64,000 bases of DNA from Fistularia commersonii (lineage: Eukaryota; Chordata; Actinopteri; Syngnathiformes; Fistulariidae). The translations under genes were made by a program, and so were the position numbers. The first letter of the stretch is position 1. Each line of letters begins with the position of its first letter. This document shows, piece by piece, positions 13,545 through 26,309 of this stretch. Where the stretch lies: contig JBBMNZ010000019.1 in assembly GCA_037954325.1 (NCBI GenBank), positions 11,911,501 to 11,975,500 of the forward strand, given 5' to 3'. The notes under the pieces are model-generated. The model searched no databases and had not been told where the DNA came from. It worked only from the letters and a program-made list of their open reading frames with translations.

Positions 13545-13910
13545 TGATCATCTCAACCCCACCTGCTCCTGCCTCCCCTACGCTCCAGGGAAGAAGTTAA
13601 AAGCCTCCTCCTCCTCTTATGTAAAGCCCAAAATGCCAAATCTCAAAGGTATTTTAAACCTACTACCAAGTCTGAAATCTGGGCTCCTACTTGTGGCCCC
13701 TGGAGTCTCCAACAGCTGAACAAGGGGCCGGGCCAATCAGTTCCCGAGCATCCTCGATGGGGGAAGACCCCCTCTTTTTGTTTAAGAATATGTTAAAAAC
13801 CTTTCTTTTTGAGAAATCTTGCTGCCTACATAGGTTTAACCTGCCGACTGATATCCCACCATGCACTTCTCTCATTCACCACGTATCTTCTCCTGAGTCT
13901 TTCAGCTCCG
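13545..13910 (+). mobile_element. L2/Rex1-like LINE, 3' end of ORF2
   Basis: Degenerate plus-strand sequence resembles the C-terminus of an L2/Rex1-type polymerase. A 'GLLLVAPGVSNS' segment (13680-13716) stands where these proteins have a 'RAFSxAxPxLWNSLP' stretch. It is followed by 'FKNMLKTFLFEKS' (about 13779-13818), the usual 'FKxxLKTxLF' C-terminal motif. The frames do not join. No RT core is present, so the copy is strongly 5'-truncated, as LINE copies usually are. Confidence 0.5.
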
Positions 13911-14929
13911 TCATGTCGGGTGATTTACTGCAGCGGTCATGCCAGACATCCACCATTATTTCTTTTAAGACTGTCAAAGCTATTAATGTATGATTTTAGC
14001 TATTATCATGTAACTGTCAGCATGACGGTTAGTAGCAAGAGATCATTTCAGCGTCAGTCTTTGTGACACTTACGCTTTCTCCCTTTGCGGACGGTCGAAA
14101 CAGAAGGCCGCCCCACATCGAGCTGGGATCTGTCCAAGGTTCCCAGCGTTCCCAGTGGAGTTGTCTCAAGAGATGAGTCTGCAACACAAAAAGGTTTAGA
14201 TGGTGTAATTTGATCAGAGTGGCTCTAACCTCGTAGGATAAACACGCAATAAAAGACATTTTGGCATCCGGATGAACGTAAATCCATCCAATTTGGGATC
14301 TAATTAAGTGGGACTTATACAGAACATGGGAAAGTCAGCTTTAAGGGACAGAGAAATGACCGGGGGCATCAACGTCTCTGCAGTCTCAGGAGACCACTAG
14401 ATCCAATAAGGATGGAAATAAGAGGGGTCTCTTACTTCAGGACAGAAGCGCATCATCGGAATAGACGCTGATATTCACGCGCTAACAAACACTCAGACGG
14501 CATCGGCTCAGATCGCATGGTGCATTAAAACAAAGAAACCAGTGATGATTGGTTAATCCAGCATTGCTGAATATTGTCTCTATTTTGTAACAACTTGGCC
14601 CGCTTTGAATATTTGACAGTGATGATTGATAATGACGATTACTATTATCATCATCAATATTATTGTTATTGCTATGGTTGTTGTTTCTATACAACAATGC
14701 CAGACATATTGATAATATAAATAATAATAAAAGCTATTATTTTGATTATTATGATGATTAGTAGCAGTATTATTGTTTTTGTTATTATTGCTGCTGTTAT
14801 ACAAATTATGTTTGACATAGGGTTTCAATAATAACTATGATGATGCTGGTTAAAAAATTCTGATCACAAAAAAAATTAAAAGCTTTCCATAACACAATAA
14901 TAACTCAAGCGCCAAGAAACCAATGCAAT
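13911..14929. other. Unassigned DNA with an AT-rich trinucleotide-like patch
   Basis: No gene is recognised. Between about 14620 and 14850 imperfect ATT/GTT-type triplets dominate on the plus strand and create asparagine-rich ORFs on the minus strand; these are translations of low-complexity DNA. Confidence 0.55.
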
Positions 14930-15960
14930 TTCAGCTTTGATTGAAAGAATCATCAGAGGAGGCTTGTCTGACATCCAGAGGCAGGGACGTTCGATAATGT
15001 TGATGCACGATAAGGAAAGGTCCTCTTGCCAACAGCCTCTTTTTCAAAACCTTGAGGTCATACAGAAGGCCAGGACCTCGGGAGCAGAACGGTGACCTTC
15101 TTGGCACATAAGATTTCCAAACTCCGATAATTAAGCTGGTCCAACGCCACTTTTTTAAAAGCGAGGAGCAACACCTAAAAGTCTGCTCTCACCTGAACAA
15201 GAGGCCAGTGGAGCGAGGCCAGTACCTGAGTAATGTTCAAATGTACCCTCTCTGGTCAGAACATGCACTACTGCATTCTGAACAATTTGCAGGCTCTGTT
15301 ACAATAATCCAATTGCACTGCCCAAATGCATGGACTCCTCCATGGCAAGACAGGTTTGATATTTTTCGATGTTTACTAAGGTGGAAGAAAGTGAATCTGT
15401 TTAATATGAAGGTCAAAAGGAAGCCTTGTTAACACGCCAAGGGTTTTTAACTCTCTTACTACAGTGGATAGCACTGTTATCCAAAGACAGAGTGAAATTG
15501 ATGAAGAAATGATTCAGCACTGCTGGTCCAATAATCATCATCTCAGTCTTGGCCAAGCTCAGGAGACAGAAATGCTGATAACCAGCTCCTAACAGCCAAA
15601 CAGGCACTGTGTTTAAATGAGTCCAGTCCATTTATCTGCAGCGGAATGTACAGCTGCAGATCATCTGCAGGTAAATGTTGATTTTCAATGAATGCAGAAT
15701 CTTGCCCACTATTGCCATGTATAATGAAATAATGAAAACAGCAGCGGACCCCGAACAAAACCCAGTGAAACACCTCACTTCACCGCACTTTGGCAAAGAG
15801 AATGTGTTGCTAGACAAATAGGTATGAATTTAACCACTGCAGGTCTTTCCAGCAACAGACGAACAGACCACTGGACTGCCCACCGGACACAGTTAAGTTC
15901 AGTGAAAATAAAACCTTGAGTCCAAGGTGCGGTAACTTAAACTAAGAATCCAAAAGACAC
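14930..15960 (-). mobile_element. L2/Rex1-like LINE, RT fragment
   Basis: On the minus strand the polymerase core is readable in pieces. 'ADDLQLYIPLQINGLDSFKH' covers the catalytic Asp pair (about 15659-15671, usual Y-A-D-D). It is followed by 'LAKTEMMIIGP' and a 'SLDNSAIHCSKRVKN' segment. Further downstream come 'LDYCN'- and 'QIVQNAV'-like pieces and 'LARPLPLASC'-like debris to about 14940. Frames shift several times. The fragment lacks the endonuclease. The motif order fits the Rex1/L2 group common in fish; the family name is by eye. Confidence 0.65.
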
Positions 15961-17525
15961 TGCTTCTTAGTACTGCTGATTTTTTTTGTTTCAAATTTTT
16001 AAATTGTAAAAATGGTAAGGAGTGTATGTGCGATGTAATACTGCAGAATCACCAAGCAGGAGAAAACAATGTACATCCAAAACACTAATAACATGATAGA
16101 GTTAGCATGCAGCGATATCACACACACACGACTGCCATCCCTGAAAGTACTATAAAATATCACCTCATTATTATTATTCAATTTTTTCCTCTAAGACACA
16201 AAGTTGTTCTTGTCAAAATGTACCGAAATACTGTCAGTTTACGATAGTAATAATAAATATAGTAAAAGTAAAAACTGTGTTGTGATTTAGTGTGATATAA
16301 ATGAAATCTGACGTGGTTCGACCTCTTTATTGTACATTTTAAATACCCATTGAAATTGTGAAAAGCAGGCAAAGCGAAGCCTCAATGACAAAATGAAGCA
16401 CAATGAGTGTAATTACAATATCATTAAATTATACACTGCATAATACCTATCCCTGATCCTTGTCAGGGATTGAAACCGTAATTTTAATCACAGATTTGTC
16501 AACAAAAAAATAGAAAAAAAAAAAAAAAAAAGGAGGAAAATAATTCACCACCATAGGGGGTAAAAGCACGGCTTGTTACTTCTGTTCTAAACAGGTGAGG
16601 CTGCAAACGCGATAAGAACGATCCGACGATCATAAAAGTGTAATAATGTGGCCAGTTCTGTGCGGACAAAGATATACACAAGTCACGTCGGGCCACAAAA
16701 CAAATTAGTCTCTGTCAGAATCCCTTCAGATGTCTTCCTGTGCGTTCCCAGATTTAAAGGGGGGTTGGGGTGGGTGGGGGTAAAGGCCCCATGCGATACA
16801 AAGTCAGAGAGCCATATCAGGAGGTCATCTGTGCTTCAAAAGAAGATATATTAAATTCATTCATCTCAGTCGGTGGGAGTGCCAGCGCTGTGATAGAGAG
16901 ATCTCTCCCTCTCATCCTCCCTGCCCGGCTCGCCGCCTTCGCCGCCATTGTCTGAGAAAATATCTCCTGTAATAGAGCCAATGATGAAATAAAGACAGAA
17001 AGGTGTGTGTGCGCCTAACTGTATTTGCATGTCCTGCATGGATAGGCTTGCTAAGAAAAGTGAAAATCCACCGCGATGGAAGTCTTCCGGTAGAGAGGAA
17101 ATGGAAGAAGAGGGTGATTAAAAAAGAAAGGTTGAAAAGGAGTGAGACATTGATGGAGGAACCGGTGGAGAAGGAGAAAAGCAAGCGAGAGGCCACGGCG
17201 AGGACAAAGAAGAGGGAGGCCAGGCTGCAGCCAACCGCATATTCATCATGTGTCACCGCACCATTCTCGTACATCCAGCGTCACACACACACACACACGC
17301 ATAGAAACAAACCATATCAGCTAACGCCCCTGCGGATTACATAAACTAAGCAAACTGTGCAGCGGGTGTCGCTGCGTGCGCACCGACACATGCGCAGCAC
17401 AGGCCCGATACGAACATATGCGATGTAGCTGTAGAGGAAACGTCCAGGGAAGCAGGGTTTCATAGGTTATCGAAAACCCATCTCCATGATATTGTCAATA
17501 TCACAACCAAACTAGTGTGGTTTTC
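15961..17525. other. Unassigned, probably single-copy DNA
   Basis: No gene motif. An A-rich run lies at about 16502-16531 and a short (CA)n at 17281-17299. The 120-codon minus ORF at 16912-17274 and the 113-codon plus ORF at 17003-17344 overlap on opposite strands; neither has a family signature. Confidence 0.5.
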
Positions 17526-17529
17526 ATAT

Positions 17530-17995
17530 AGGGGAGCCACACAGTGCAGCTGGGTGGCATGTATGTCATCTGAGAGGAACAAGCCAGTCTACCTTGCATC
17601 GGACCTAGAGAAGGTATTTGATCGGGTTTAACATGAACTATGAAAATCGTCATTCAAGCTGGTGTCAACCAGGTATCGGCTCTCTCCCCTCTACTGATCA
17701 TACTGTCCATAGATACCATCCTAGTGGATATCCAGTTGACACCCCAATGGACATTGTTCTATTCGGACAACTTTATCTTGGCCAAGCAGGAGAGCCGCAG
17801 TCTTCAAGATCTAATTAAATAACAGAGCAATGGGGCTAGCACAATATGGGCTGCCCCAAAGATGGAATACATGCAATGTGGAGTTCAGAGAGATGGGCTC
17901 CCTGGTTTACACCAATGGCTACAACCCCAAGCCGCACAGGTTGATGATGGTAGCCTTTCTGAAATAGAAGCAGGTCGTCAGAGGCCTCTGTGACT
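17530..17995 (+). mobile_element. RTE-clade LINE, RT fragment (second lineage)
   Basis: Plus-strand pieces of a reverse transcriptase are readable. 'YLASDLEKVFDRV' is motif A (usual DLEKAFDRV). 'STRYRLSPLLIILSIDTI' corresponds to the region around the HQGSALSPLLF motif. 'LFYSDNFILAKQES' is motif C with the catalytic pair changed (usual Y-A-D-D) at about 17759-17770, followed by an 'EYMQCGVQ'-like piece. These differ from the Expander-like copies and from the Rex3-like copy, so this is a separate RTE-like lineage. It is broken by stops and frameshifts and lacks both ends. Confidence 0.65.
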
Positions 17996-17997
17996 GG

Positions 17998-18312
17998 AAA
18001 ATATTTCCATCCATCGTCTGATGCTTATCCTGCTCTCAAGGTCACGGGGGATGCTGGAGCCTATCCCAGCTTGAACCAGGGGACAGGTGGGGTACACTCT
18101 GGACCGGTTGCCAGTCAATCACAGGGCCACATATACAGACAGACAACCATTCACTCAGTCGGGGTAATTTTCCCAATTTTTTCCTGATTGACCCGCTGCA
18201 TGTTTTTGGAAGAAACCGGAGGAATCCCAAGCAGAAAGGTCTCCTTGTCGGAATCAAACCAGGGTCCCTTGTGCGGAGAGGCCAAAGCACAGTGGTTAGC
18301 GCTGCCGACTTG
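17998..18312 (-). repeat. SINE family A copy
   Basis: Antisense copy. At the left is the 3' body (gatgctggagcctatcccag), then 'ggtacactctggaccggttg', one module remnant (acaaccattcactcagtc), 'gcatgtttttggaa', and the antisense B box (ggaatcaaaccagg) near 18250. It ends at the antisense A box (aagcacagtggttagcgctg). The order is complete, with one module. It abuts the RTE fragment on its left. Confidence 0.8.
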
Positions 18313-18366
18313 TCCACTTATAATTTAAAAAATGGATGTGTTGTCTGATGCATGTAGCAGGTGTGA

Positions 18367-18403
18367 AAGCTGCCCCAGACCAGCTAAAGGTCTGGGGCAG
18401 CTT
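18367..18403. repeat. Perfect 15-bp hairpin followed by poly(A)
   Basis: The arm AAGCTGCCCCAGACC (18367-18381) is exactly reverse-complementary to 18389-18403 across a 7-nt loop (agctaaa). It is followed directly by about 17 A. Such a GC-rich perfect arm pair is unlikely to persist by chance in neutral DNA, so it is recent or maintained. It looks like a bacterial terminator only by analogy; in this genome it may reflect a fold-back duplication or a small structured RNA. Confidence 0.85.
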
Positions 18404-18898
18404 AAAAAAAAAAAAAAAAGCTCTTTTTTTTTTTTGAAGTGTTTACAAAGGAGGCCTGTTTGCTCAGCCTAGATACCTGCCCAGAGTGGCCACCACAGCA
18501 ACTCACAGGGAGTACATTCTGGGCTTCTGGCCCCTGACTTCACACAGCCACCCACTGACCCCAAAACAGAGGAAACACAGAAACTCTCTTCTTTATTTTA
18601 CTTTTATTTTTTAACATTTCAATTCAACTCAGGAGCTCAGGACTGACAGTAAACCCTGCAGTCAGTCTTTTTCCAATAATGTTTGCTCCCCCCCCCCCTT
18701 TTTGTTTTCAATGCCGCCATAACGAAACAAAATAACAGCAGTCATCATTTCTACACGCTATAAAGGTCGGGCTCTTGTCTTTTTGTATGAATATGGTTTC
18801 CAATGGAAACAAACGGCAAAGAGGGGTGAGCTTGTCAGGTGCGCCAAACTCCATTCATGGCAGTTTTATAAATCTGATGAAAAAGAATGTGTTGTTCT

Positions 18899-18928
18899 CT
18901 GTCTGGTTATGTGTGTATAACCAGACAG
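18899..18928. repeat. 12-bp perfect inverted repeat
   Basis: CTGTCTGGTTAT (18899-18910) pairs exactly with 18917-18928 across a 6-nt 'gtgtgt' loop. No transposon or RNA family is recognised around it. Confidence 0.8.
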
Positions 18929-19700
18929 CAATGGGCATGTGTCAAACCTGATATAAAATATGGTTTATCAAGGAAAACTGCTGTCCATCAATAATCATCC
19001 CCATTTAGATATACACACACACACAATATATATTTATCTCAGACAAGAATCAAAGTGTTGTCGTTGTCCCAGGGTTACTCTCTTTGCTGAGCAGAGAGAA
19101 GAAAAGCATCTGTATGATGAAATTATCAATTTGCGCAGGGGAGAATGCAGACTCAACGCCAAGCAATATGTTCTCACAATATGTTTATCAGCATTTTTGG
19201 TTTATTTTAGTTATGTGAAACAGCTGCTTTGAACAGGCGCTAATGGCATAGCATCAGAAAACACCAACAATGAAAACTCATTATCAAATTGTATGCAGAC
19301 GCAAACACCGCAAAGCAAAAATATAGAAGTAAAACTTGTTCCCCTTTCAACTTACTGATCTTTATGGCATCTCGGTGGGACCTGCAGAGGTCCGACGGCC
19401 GCAGAGATAAAAACACACCTGACGCCATGAGACGCTGCATGATGGATCCACTCCCCTCGCTCTTTCTCTCTGTTGTCCCCAAGATTTGCAGAGAGCGCCA
19501 TCGATCAACGCTGGCTTGTGTTCATGAATCGACATTCACGAGCAGCCCTGATGGTGGGTGTGTTGAGGGCGCCCTTTTTTTTTTCTATTTAAGTTGGAAC
19601 CCAATTCAGAGGGGGGAGGAGTGTAAGAGTAAGCCAAGTGAGGATTTGATGAGAGTGCCAGAGGGCGGTCAGACAACTGGTTTATTACCTGATTAAGGAC

Positions 19701-19702
<2 letters not shown>

Positions 19703-19733
<31 letters not shown>
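19703..19733. repeat. (TG)n microsatellite
   Basis: About 15 uninterrupted TG units. Confidence 0.95.
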
Positions 19734-19734
<1 letters not shown>

Positions 19735-21619
19735 ACCAAAAGCTGTTGTTGGCCTGCAGAACAACATTCCCGGAGCAGAAATGACAAACACACCCCCTGA
19801 TCAAGACACCACTTGATCCAATTTAGGCCCATATTAAACACCCACTCATCGCACATACACACACACTCACACTCACGCACAATTTAAGTGTTTTTGGGGG
19901 GCGAGGGTGGGGGGGTGATACGGATGATCGACTAATTGATAAATAATTTTCTTTTTGAACATTATCCATTAATTTTATTCTGGCTAATTTTGAATGAGAG
20001 GTTTTCAAATCATTTTTTTTTTTAAATTAATTTTCTTTTTTTTTTTTAACACATTTTTAGGCCATGTCAGGAACATCAGGAAAATTAAATTTTTTATACG
20101 TATAGCATATCCATATAACTTGCATTATGGAGTCCAGGGGTTATCAGACGTTCTTCATCCCAGCGTGATCTCATTCTAATTCAGCTCCTCTCCATATCTC
20201 CTCCCGGTCTATCCAGACCACTCTTTCCTTCGGTGTGCGACCCCCTCTCGCCATTCAGTCTCACTTCCAAAGGCTTCCCGCTGCTGAGCCAATCACAGCG
20301 TGTTATCAAGTTGAACACCGGGACCGGCCCATGGTGGTCACCTGAAGCGTCCCGCTGTTTAGGATGGGATGTCGGAACAGCATAGAGCTTGTCCGTGGCA
20401 AATGTTAACGAAATGCGAAATCGATGGAGTGAGACCAGAACTGCCCCAGCGGTCTGTCCTGGCCTTGCCAGGCAATTTCCTTTAAGTCAATTTCCATAGA
20501 AAATAGAAAATATGACAAATATTGTTCAGGGCTGGATCTTGTCTTAGTTGCTTGGTGCCACTCGGCTGGATCCTCTGGTCTGTCGCACAAAGACAAGTGA
20601 AAACCCAGTCCAGACCATAATAGTCAGTGGAAACTGTATACATAAGAGCCATTTCGGCAATCTGACTCGGTATTCTTCCAGAGATTACAGAAGAGTTCCT
20701 TAACGGCTCCGTAGCCTAAAGAAACAGTCAGTTAAAATGTCACTTCTTAAGAAATACCCACTCACATCAAATAGATCTGCTTAACGGCAATTACAGCCCG
20801 TTCTGCCATTCTAAAGTGTCTCGGTGTCACTTTGCTGCACTTAATACTGCGTGGGAAGTGACCAATTTATAACCACAGAAACATGTGAAGTATTATGGGA
20901 GTCAAAACTACACAGGACGTAAAATGCCAGAGCATTTTCTTTTCTTTATTTGCCACGTGCACAGTAGCATTCCCTGGCTGAGACATTATTTGCTGGCATG
21001 TTTAGAGACGGTGGGAGACTTTGTTGCATCTCGTTCCATGCCGCTTCAGAAATCACCTCAGATAAGCCCTTTTTAACAGCTAGCAAATACAAAAAAAATG
21101 TTTAAGGCCTGAGTTTAGTGAAAACACACCCCTCTGGTTCAATGGCCCACAGTATATCCTCTCAAAGACATCTCCACTGGGGCAGTTTGCATTGGTTCAG
21201 GGGCTCAGAGAACCTCTGTTTAGTTGTATTTATGAAGTTTGTCGGAGGATTTGTGGATTTCCTCTATTGTTTACTTTATATTCACACAAAAAAAAATCAT
21301 GAATCCTAATATCTCGCTGTATGATAACATACAAAATGGGCAAATCATTGCTGCGACTCCCATTACTGTCAAAAATGAACAGAGAAATATGAGGTGAAAA
21401 CAGCCAAAAGGACAGATGCAACTTTTGTTATCATTAAAATTAATGGGAAATGTCAGCTTTAAAGATACAGGTGTAAACTTGAAAATTGAAAATAAAATTA
21501 TGATGTTTTATTATTATTATTATTGATGTTGTCGTTGTTATTTTTAATGTTGTTAATAACATTAGTTATTATTCTTACTAGTATATAGTACTACTAGTAC
21601 CACTAATATAAATCACTCC

Positions 21620-21812
21620 CCAATTTTTTTCCAATTAACCTACTAATGTTTTTGGACTGTGAGAGGAAACCAGAGAACCTGGAGGAAACCCATGCAGACA
21701 TGGGGAGAACCTGCAAATTCCACACTGAAAGGCCTATTTGTGGGAATTAAACCAGGGCCCTTCATCTTTTGAGGCCAAAACTCTAACCACTGTGCTACTG
21801 TGCCACCCACTA
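21620..21812 (-). repeat. SINE family A copy, head half
   Basis: Antisense order: 'tgtttttggactgtgagagg', 'aacctggaggaaacccatgc', 'gacatggggagaacctgcaa', antisense B box (gaattaaaccagg) near 21750, and antisense A box (aaccactgtgctactgtgcc). The module region and 3' end are missing on the left. The head lies directly beside the ATTAT array. Confidence 0.8.
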
Positions 21813-21828
21813 TAACTATATTTCATGA

Positions 21829-21935
21829 TATATTATATTATATTATATTATATTATATTATATTATATTATATTATATTATATTATACTATATTATATTA
21901 TATTATATTATATTATATTATATTATATTATATTT
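21829..21935. repeat. (ATTAT)n pentanucleotide microsatellite
   Basis: About 21 units of TATTA with one substitution near 21888. The same pentamer makes a shorter array at 27995-28040. Confidence 0.95.
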
Positions 21936-22789
21936 CAAGGAGCAGTGTCTTTTTGGGAGAATTTTAAAAATCTTTGCAAATTTTGTTTGGTCAAATACAG
22001 AAAATATTTTTTTATATATACACACACACACACACACACATACTCTGCTTGCAGCGCAATCATCTGCCTCCTTTTCCCCTCTCCAGTCCACTTCTTTAAT
22101 TTATTTGCAGACCGGAATCAAACTCCTCTTCAACATTTATTTATTTTGCCAGGGTTTGCTTTGTTGTATAAAGTAAAGCGAATGGCAAATTGGGGAGGGT
22201 GAGTTCGTGCAACCCAAAGGGTATCGCACACACACACACACACACACAAACGGCAGTTTGTATGGAGCCTTCAAACCACAGTAACACACCCTTTCCTCTT
22301 GCTGACTTCTCTCCCTCCATCCTCAATTCCCCATCCCGCCGTTCGGCCCCCTCTTGCTGCCCCGTGACTGAACTCGGTCTGCGACCGGGCTGCGATATTG
22401 ACTTTGCGGGTGAAGGGCTCACTGGTGTGATATCTGAAGGGGAGGAAAACAGATCAACGTCTCTGTACTTAACACCCTCCCTCGCTCACCGAGCCGCCGA
22501 TGAAGGATGAACTGACTGGAGATAGCTGTGACGGCAACTCATTTATTTTTTAAAAGGTAGCTATCTTTGTCCAGGAGCCTCCTGAGTTCAAGGTCTCTTA
22601 GAGAGTTCATAAATTAAAAACTGATTTCAAGGAGAGGAAAAAAATAAAAAAAGAAGACGCAAAGGGGACGCATTCTTTCGTCCTGATGTTTAGAGATAAT
22701 GTGTTTTGCACGCTTGGGGATTTATTTTCATGTCAGTCAGGTATTCCCTTGGTCAGTTTTTAGAGTTAACTAGCTGAACATCACTCGGG
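21936..22789. other. Unassigned DNA with two short CA repeats
   Basis: No gene recognised. (CA)n tracts lie at 22020-22040 and 22226-22248. ORFs spanning these tracts are low-complexity artefacts. Confidence 0.5.
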
Positions 22790-23361
22790 GAGGATTCTTA
22801 GCAATATCTATTTTGAGATTTAAGACTTTGAGTTGAGGGTACACAGTGAGGGTTGGACTCCACCAGGGCTGCACTTCCTCCCAGAATCTGTTCATAACCT
22901 TTGTGGACAGAACTTTTGGGCGCAGAGGGGATCCTATTTGATAACCTGAGGTTCGGATCTCCGCATTTCTTTGCAGATAAGGTGGTTCTGTTTGCTTCAT
23001 CTGTGACCGTGATCACCATCTCTCACTGGAGCGCTTTGCAGCTGAATGTGAAGCGGCCGGGTTGAAAGTCAGCCGATGCCTTGGTCCTCGACTGGAAAAG
23101 GGTGGATTTCTCTCTGCGGGTCGGAGATGAGATCCTGCCCCAAGAGTTATTGATCTGGGTCCCAACCTCACCTATGATCACGAACTGTGAGTGTTGACCG
23201 AAATAACCAGATCAGGGATACAAGGGACCTAAACACATTGCTCCGCAAACTATAGATAGGTGGGGAAGCTTTATCAAGAGGAGCAGGATGAGGGCATCAG
23301 AATGGGCTTCTCTGCTAACGCTAACGCCACCTGCAACCCAACCCTGAGCAAGTAGTAGAAG
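22790..23361 (+). mobile_element. Rex3-like LINE (RTE clade), 3' fragment
   Basis: Plus-strand pieces of the Rex3-type polymerase are readable across frameshifts. 'VGLHQGCTSSQNLFITFVDR' (about 22850-22910) is followed by 'FFADKVVLFASS', the catalytic FADD motif with the second Asp changed to Lys (about 22970-23005). Then come 'LSLERFAAECEAAGLKVSRC', 'LTYDHEL' and a C-terminal 'GFSANANATCNPTLSK'. It ends in 'gtagtagaagatggatgg', the characteristic end where the protein's last codons merge into a GATG tail. A large internal part between 'AGRR' and 'LTYDHEL' is deleted. It is 5'-truncated. Confidence 0.8.
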
Positions 23362-23458
23362 ATGGATGGATGGATGGATGGATGGATGGATGGATGGATG
23401 GATGGATGGATGGATGGATGGATGGATGGATGGATGGATGGATGGATGGATGGATGGA
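23362..23458. repeat. (GATG)n tail array of the Rex3-like copy
   Basis: About 24 uninterrupted GATG units begin exactly at the 3' end of the Rex3-like fragment, as in other fish genomes where this element ends in short GATG repeats. The large unit number suggests later slippage expansion. Confidence 0.9.
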
Positions 23459-24746
<1,288 letters not shown>

Positions 24747-26044
24747 CTGATCACTGGAGCTCTGCATCTAAAAGCAAAGGAGAACCAGAATTTGAATTTT
24801 GAATGTACAATACATAGCCCAGTTCAGAGAGGATAGAAAAATCTGAAAGAAAAAACACTTGGGTGCCATTTGTAAAGACAACTCGGACATATGAAACTAC
24901 AATGCTACATGCCGGCTTGCTGACTACGGGGAGTGCGACAGCCTTCATGGTGTATTTATTAGGGCTATTGAAATAAAAAATCCAAAGTGTGCAGAGTTAT
25001 TTTTGTATTTTTGGAGGCAGAGGTGGAGACAGAAAAAGGTGCCCCGCAAAGCGGCACGGCAGTGGCGGGGCTTGAAATGAATTCCCTGAGAGATAGCCAT
25101 TGATCCGTTCGTCCCATTACCTGTGATCCCGGTGTGAGCAGCTTAAGCTAGACGGACAGAATAGAAAGTTGTCTGGTCGTGGCCGGGAGGCGTTTTGAAT
25201 GGCCCCCCCTTTCTGCAACCAACCCCCAACCCAGCCCCCCACTGTCCTCATTTGGCCCCACCCAAACGCCGGCCATCGATCAGGAACTAAGCGCCGTCTT
25301 TAATTGGTTGGACGGGGTCGATTGCCCTAGCAGACAGCAAGAAGCCCCGAGGAGTATCGCCAAGGAAGTTCGCGTGTGTGTATGTGTGCTCGTAGGTGTG
25401 TGTGTGTGTGTTCATGTGTGTGTGTGCACCAGCCAATGAAATCACCGGAAGCCCTTCAAACTCTCTCTCTGAGGGCAATCATTGTAATGAAGTGAAAATC
25501 TGCTGGTCACAAAACAACTCACCCACTGATTAACTGAAGGAAACAAATAACTCAGAGGTCTGTGTCTCCGCCCCGCCCGCCCGCTCGCTCCGCTGACCCC
25601 ACATTTTCTCATGTTTTACTGCGAGTATTCTGAGATTTGGCTCAGTTTTTTTTGTCTTGTGTTTTAGACCAAGACTTGAAATTAACTCATGCGTCCAAGT
25701 GAGAGAGAAGGGAATTTTGCATTGGCCGCTCGCTGTCTCCGGTCATTATACAGCACCGCTTTATTGCACTTTGAAACCGCAGGAATCTGTTGTTACTGGA
25801 TACAGGTGAATTAAACCCAAATATGCAGACAAATAATAATAGTACCAGTATTGAAGAGGCAGTTCTGTAATTACAAAAAAAATAAAAAAAAGCTCAGATG
25901 CTGCAGAAAAGAGGCGAAATGTCTCGCACGGCAAAGCGGTATATGTGTCCTATTTAGTGGACTGGTGTTACTGTTTCATAGGAACGTTTTGGGATATCAG
26001 ATATTAGCCAAACCCTGAGGTCCACCGGGGGATGGAGTAAAGGC

Positions 26045-26082
<38 letters not shown>

Positions 26083-26309
26083 TACATTTTGACTGCAGAA
26101 CACATTAAATATTGTTTTCCTAGTTTCCATGCACCTTTTAAGATTCTCTAAGGTAAAACCCTTTTTAAGTGAGAAAACCCATAAAGTTAAGAGAAGCTCT
26201 GAGTCACACAGTGATGTGAACTATAGCAGCTGGAATCTGCTTTTTGTGAGACACTGTATGAATAATAGGATAAACAAGGTTTTTAACATTCTTTTAGAAG
26301 ACATCATTC
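24747..26309. other. Unassigned, probably single-copy DNA
   Basis: No gene recognised. A C-rich pyrimidine patch lies at about 25198-25260, a TG-rich patch at 25370-25430 and a poly(A) run at 26051-26078. Confidence 0.5.
26051..26078. repeat. Poly(A) run
   Basis: 28 consecutive A preceded by six T. It could be a retroposon tail, but no retroposed body is recognised upstream. Confidence 0.9.

Larger units (their letters stand above)
18313..21619. other. Unassigned DNA with two hairpins and a TG repeat
   Basis: No gene recognised. It holds perfect hairpins at 18367-18403 and 18899-18928, a C-run at about 18690, (TG)n at 19703-19733 and T-rich runs at about 20013-20048. Several 60-135 codon ORFs have no family motif and overlap on both strands. 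Confidence 0.5.

Noticed and set aside
14482..14828. Asparagine-rich minus-strand ORFs
   Set aside because: Translation of an AT-rich imperfect ATT/GTT triplet stretch.
16912..17274. 120-codon minus ORF with hydrophobic segments, possible membrane protein
   Set aside because: The complementary strand is open over the same stretch, and no known family matches; hydrophobicity follows from T/C-rich codons.
18367..18420. Hairpin plus A-run as a bacterial rho-independent terminator
   Set aside because: The surrounding DNA is vertebrate with no bacterial genes; reading toward the A-run gives A rather than U in the sense strand.
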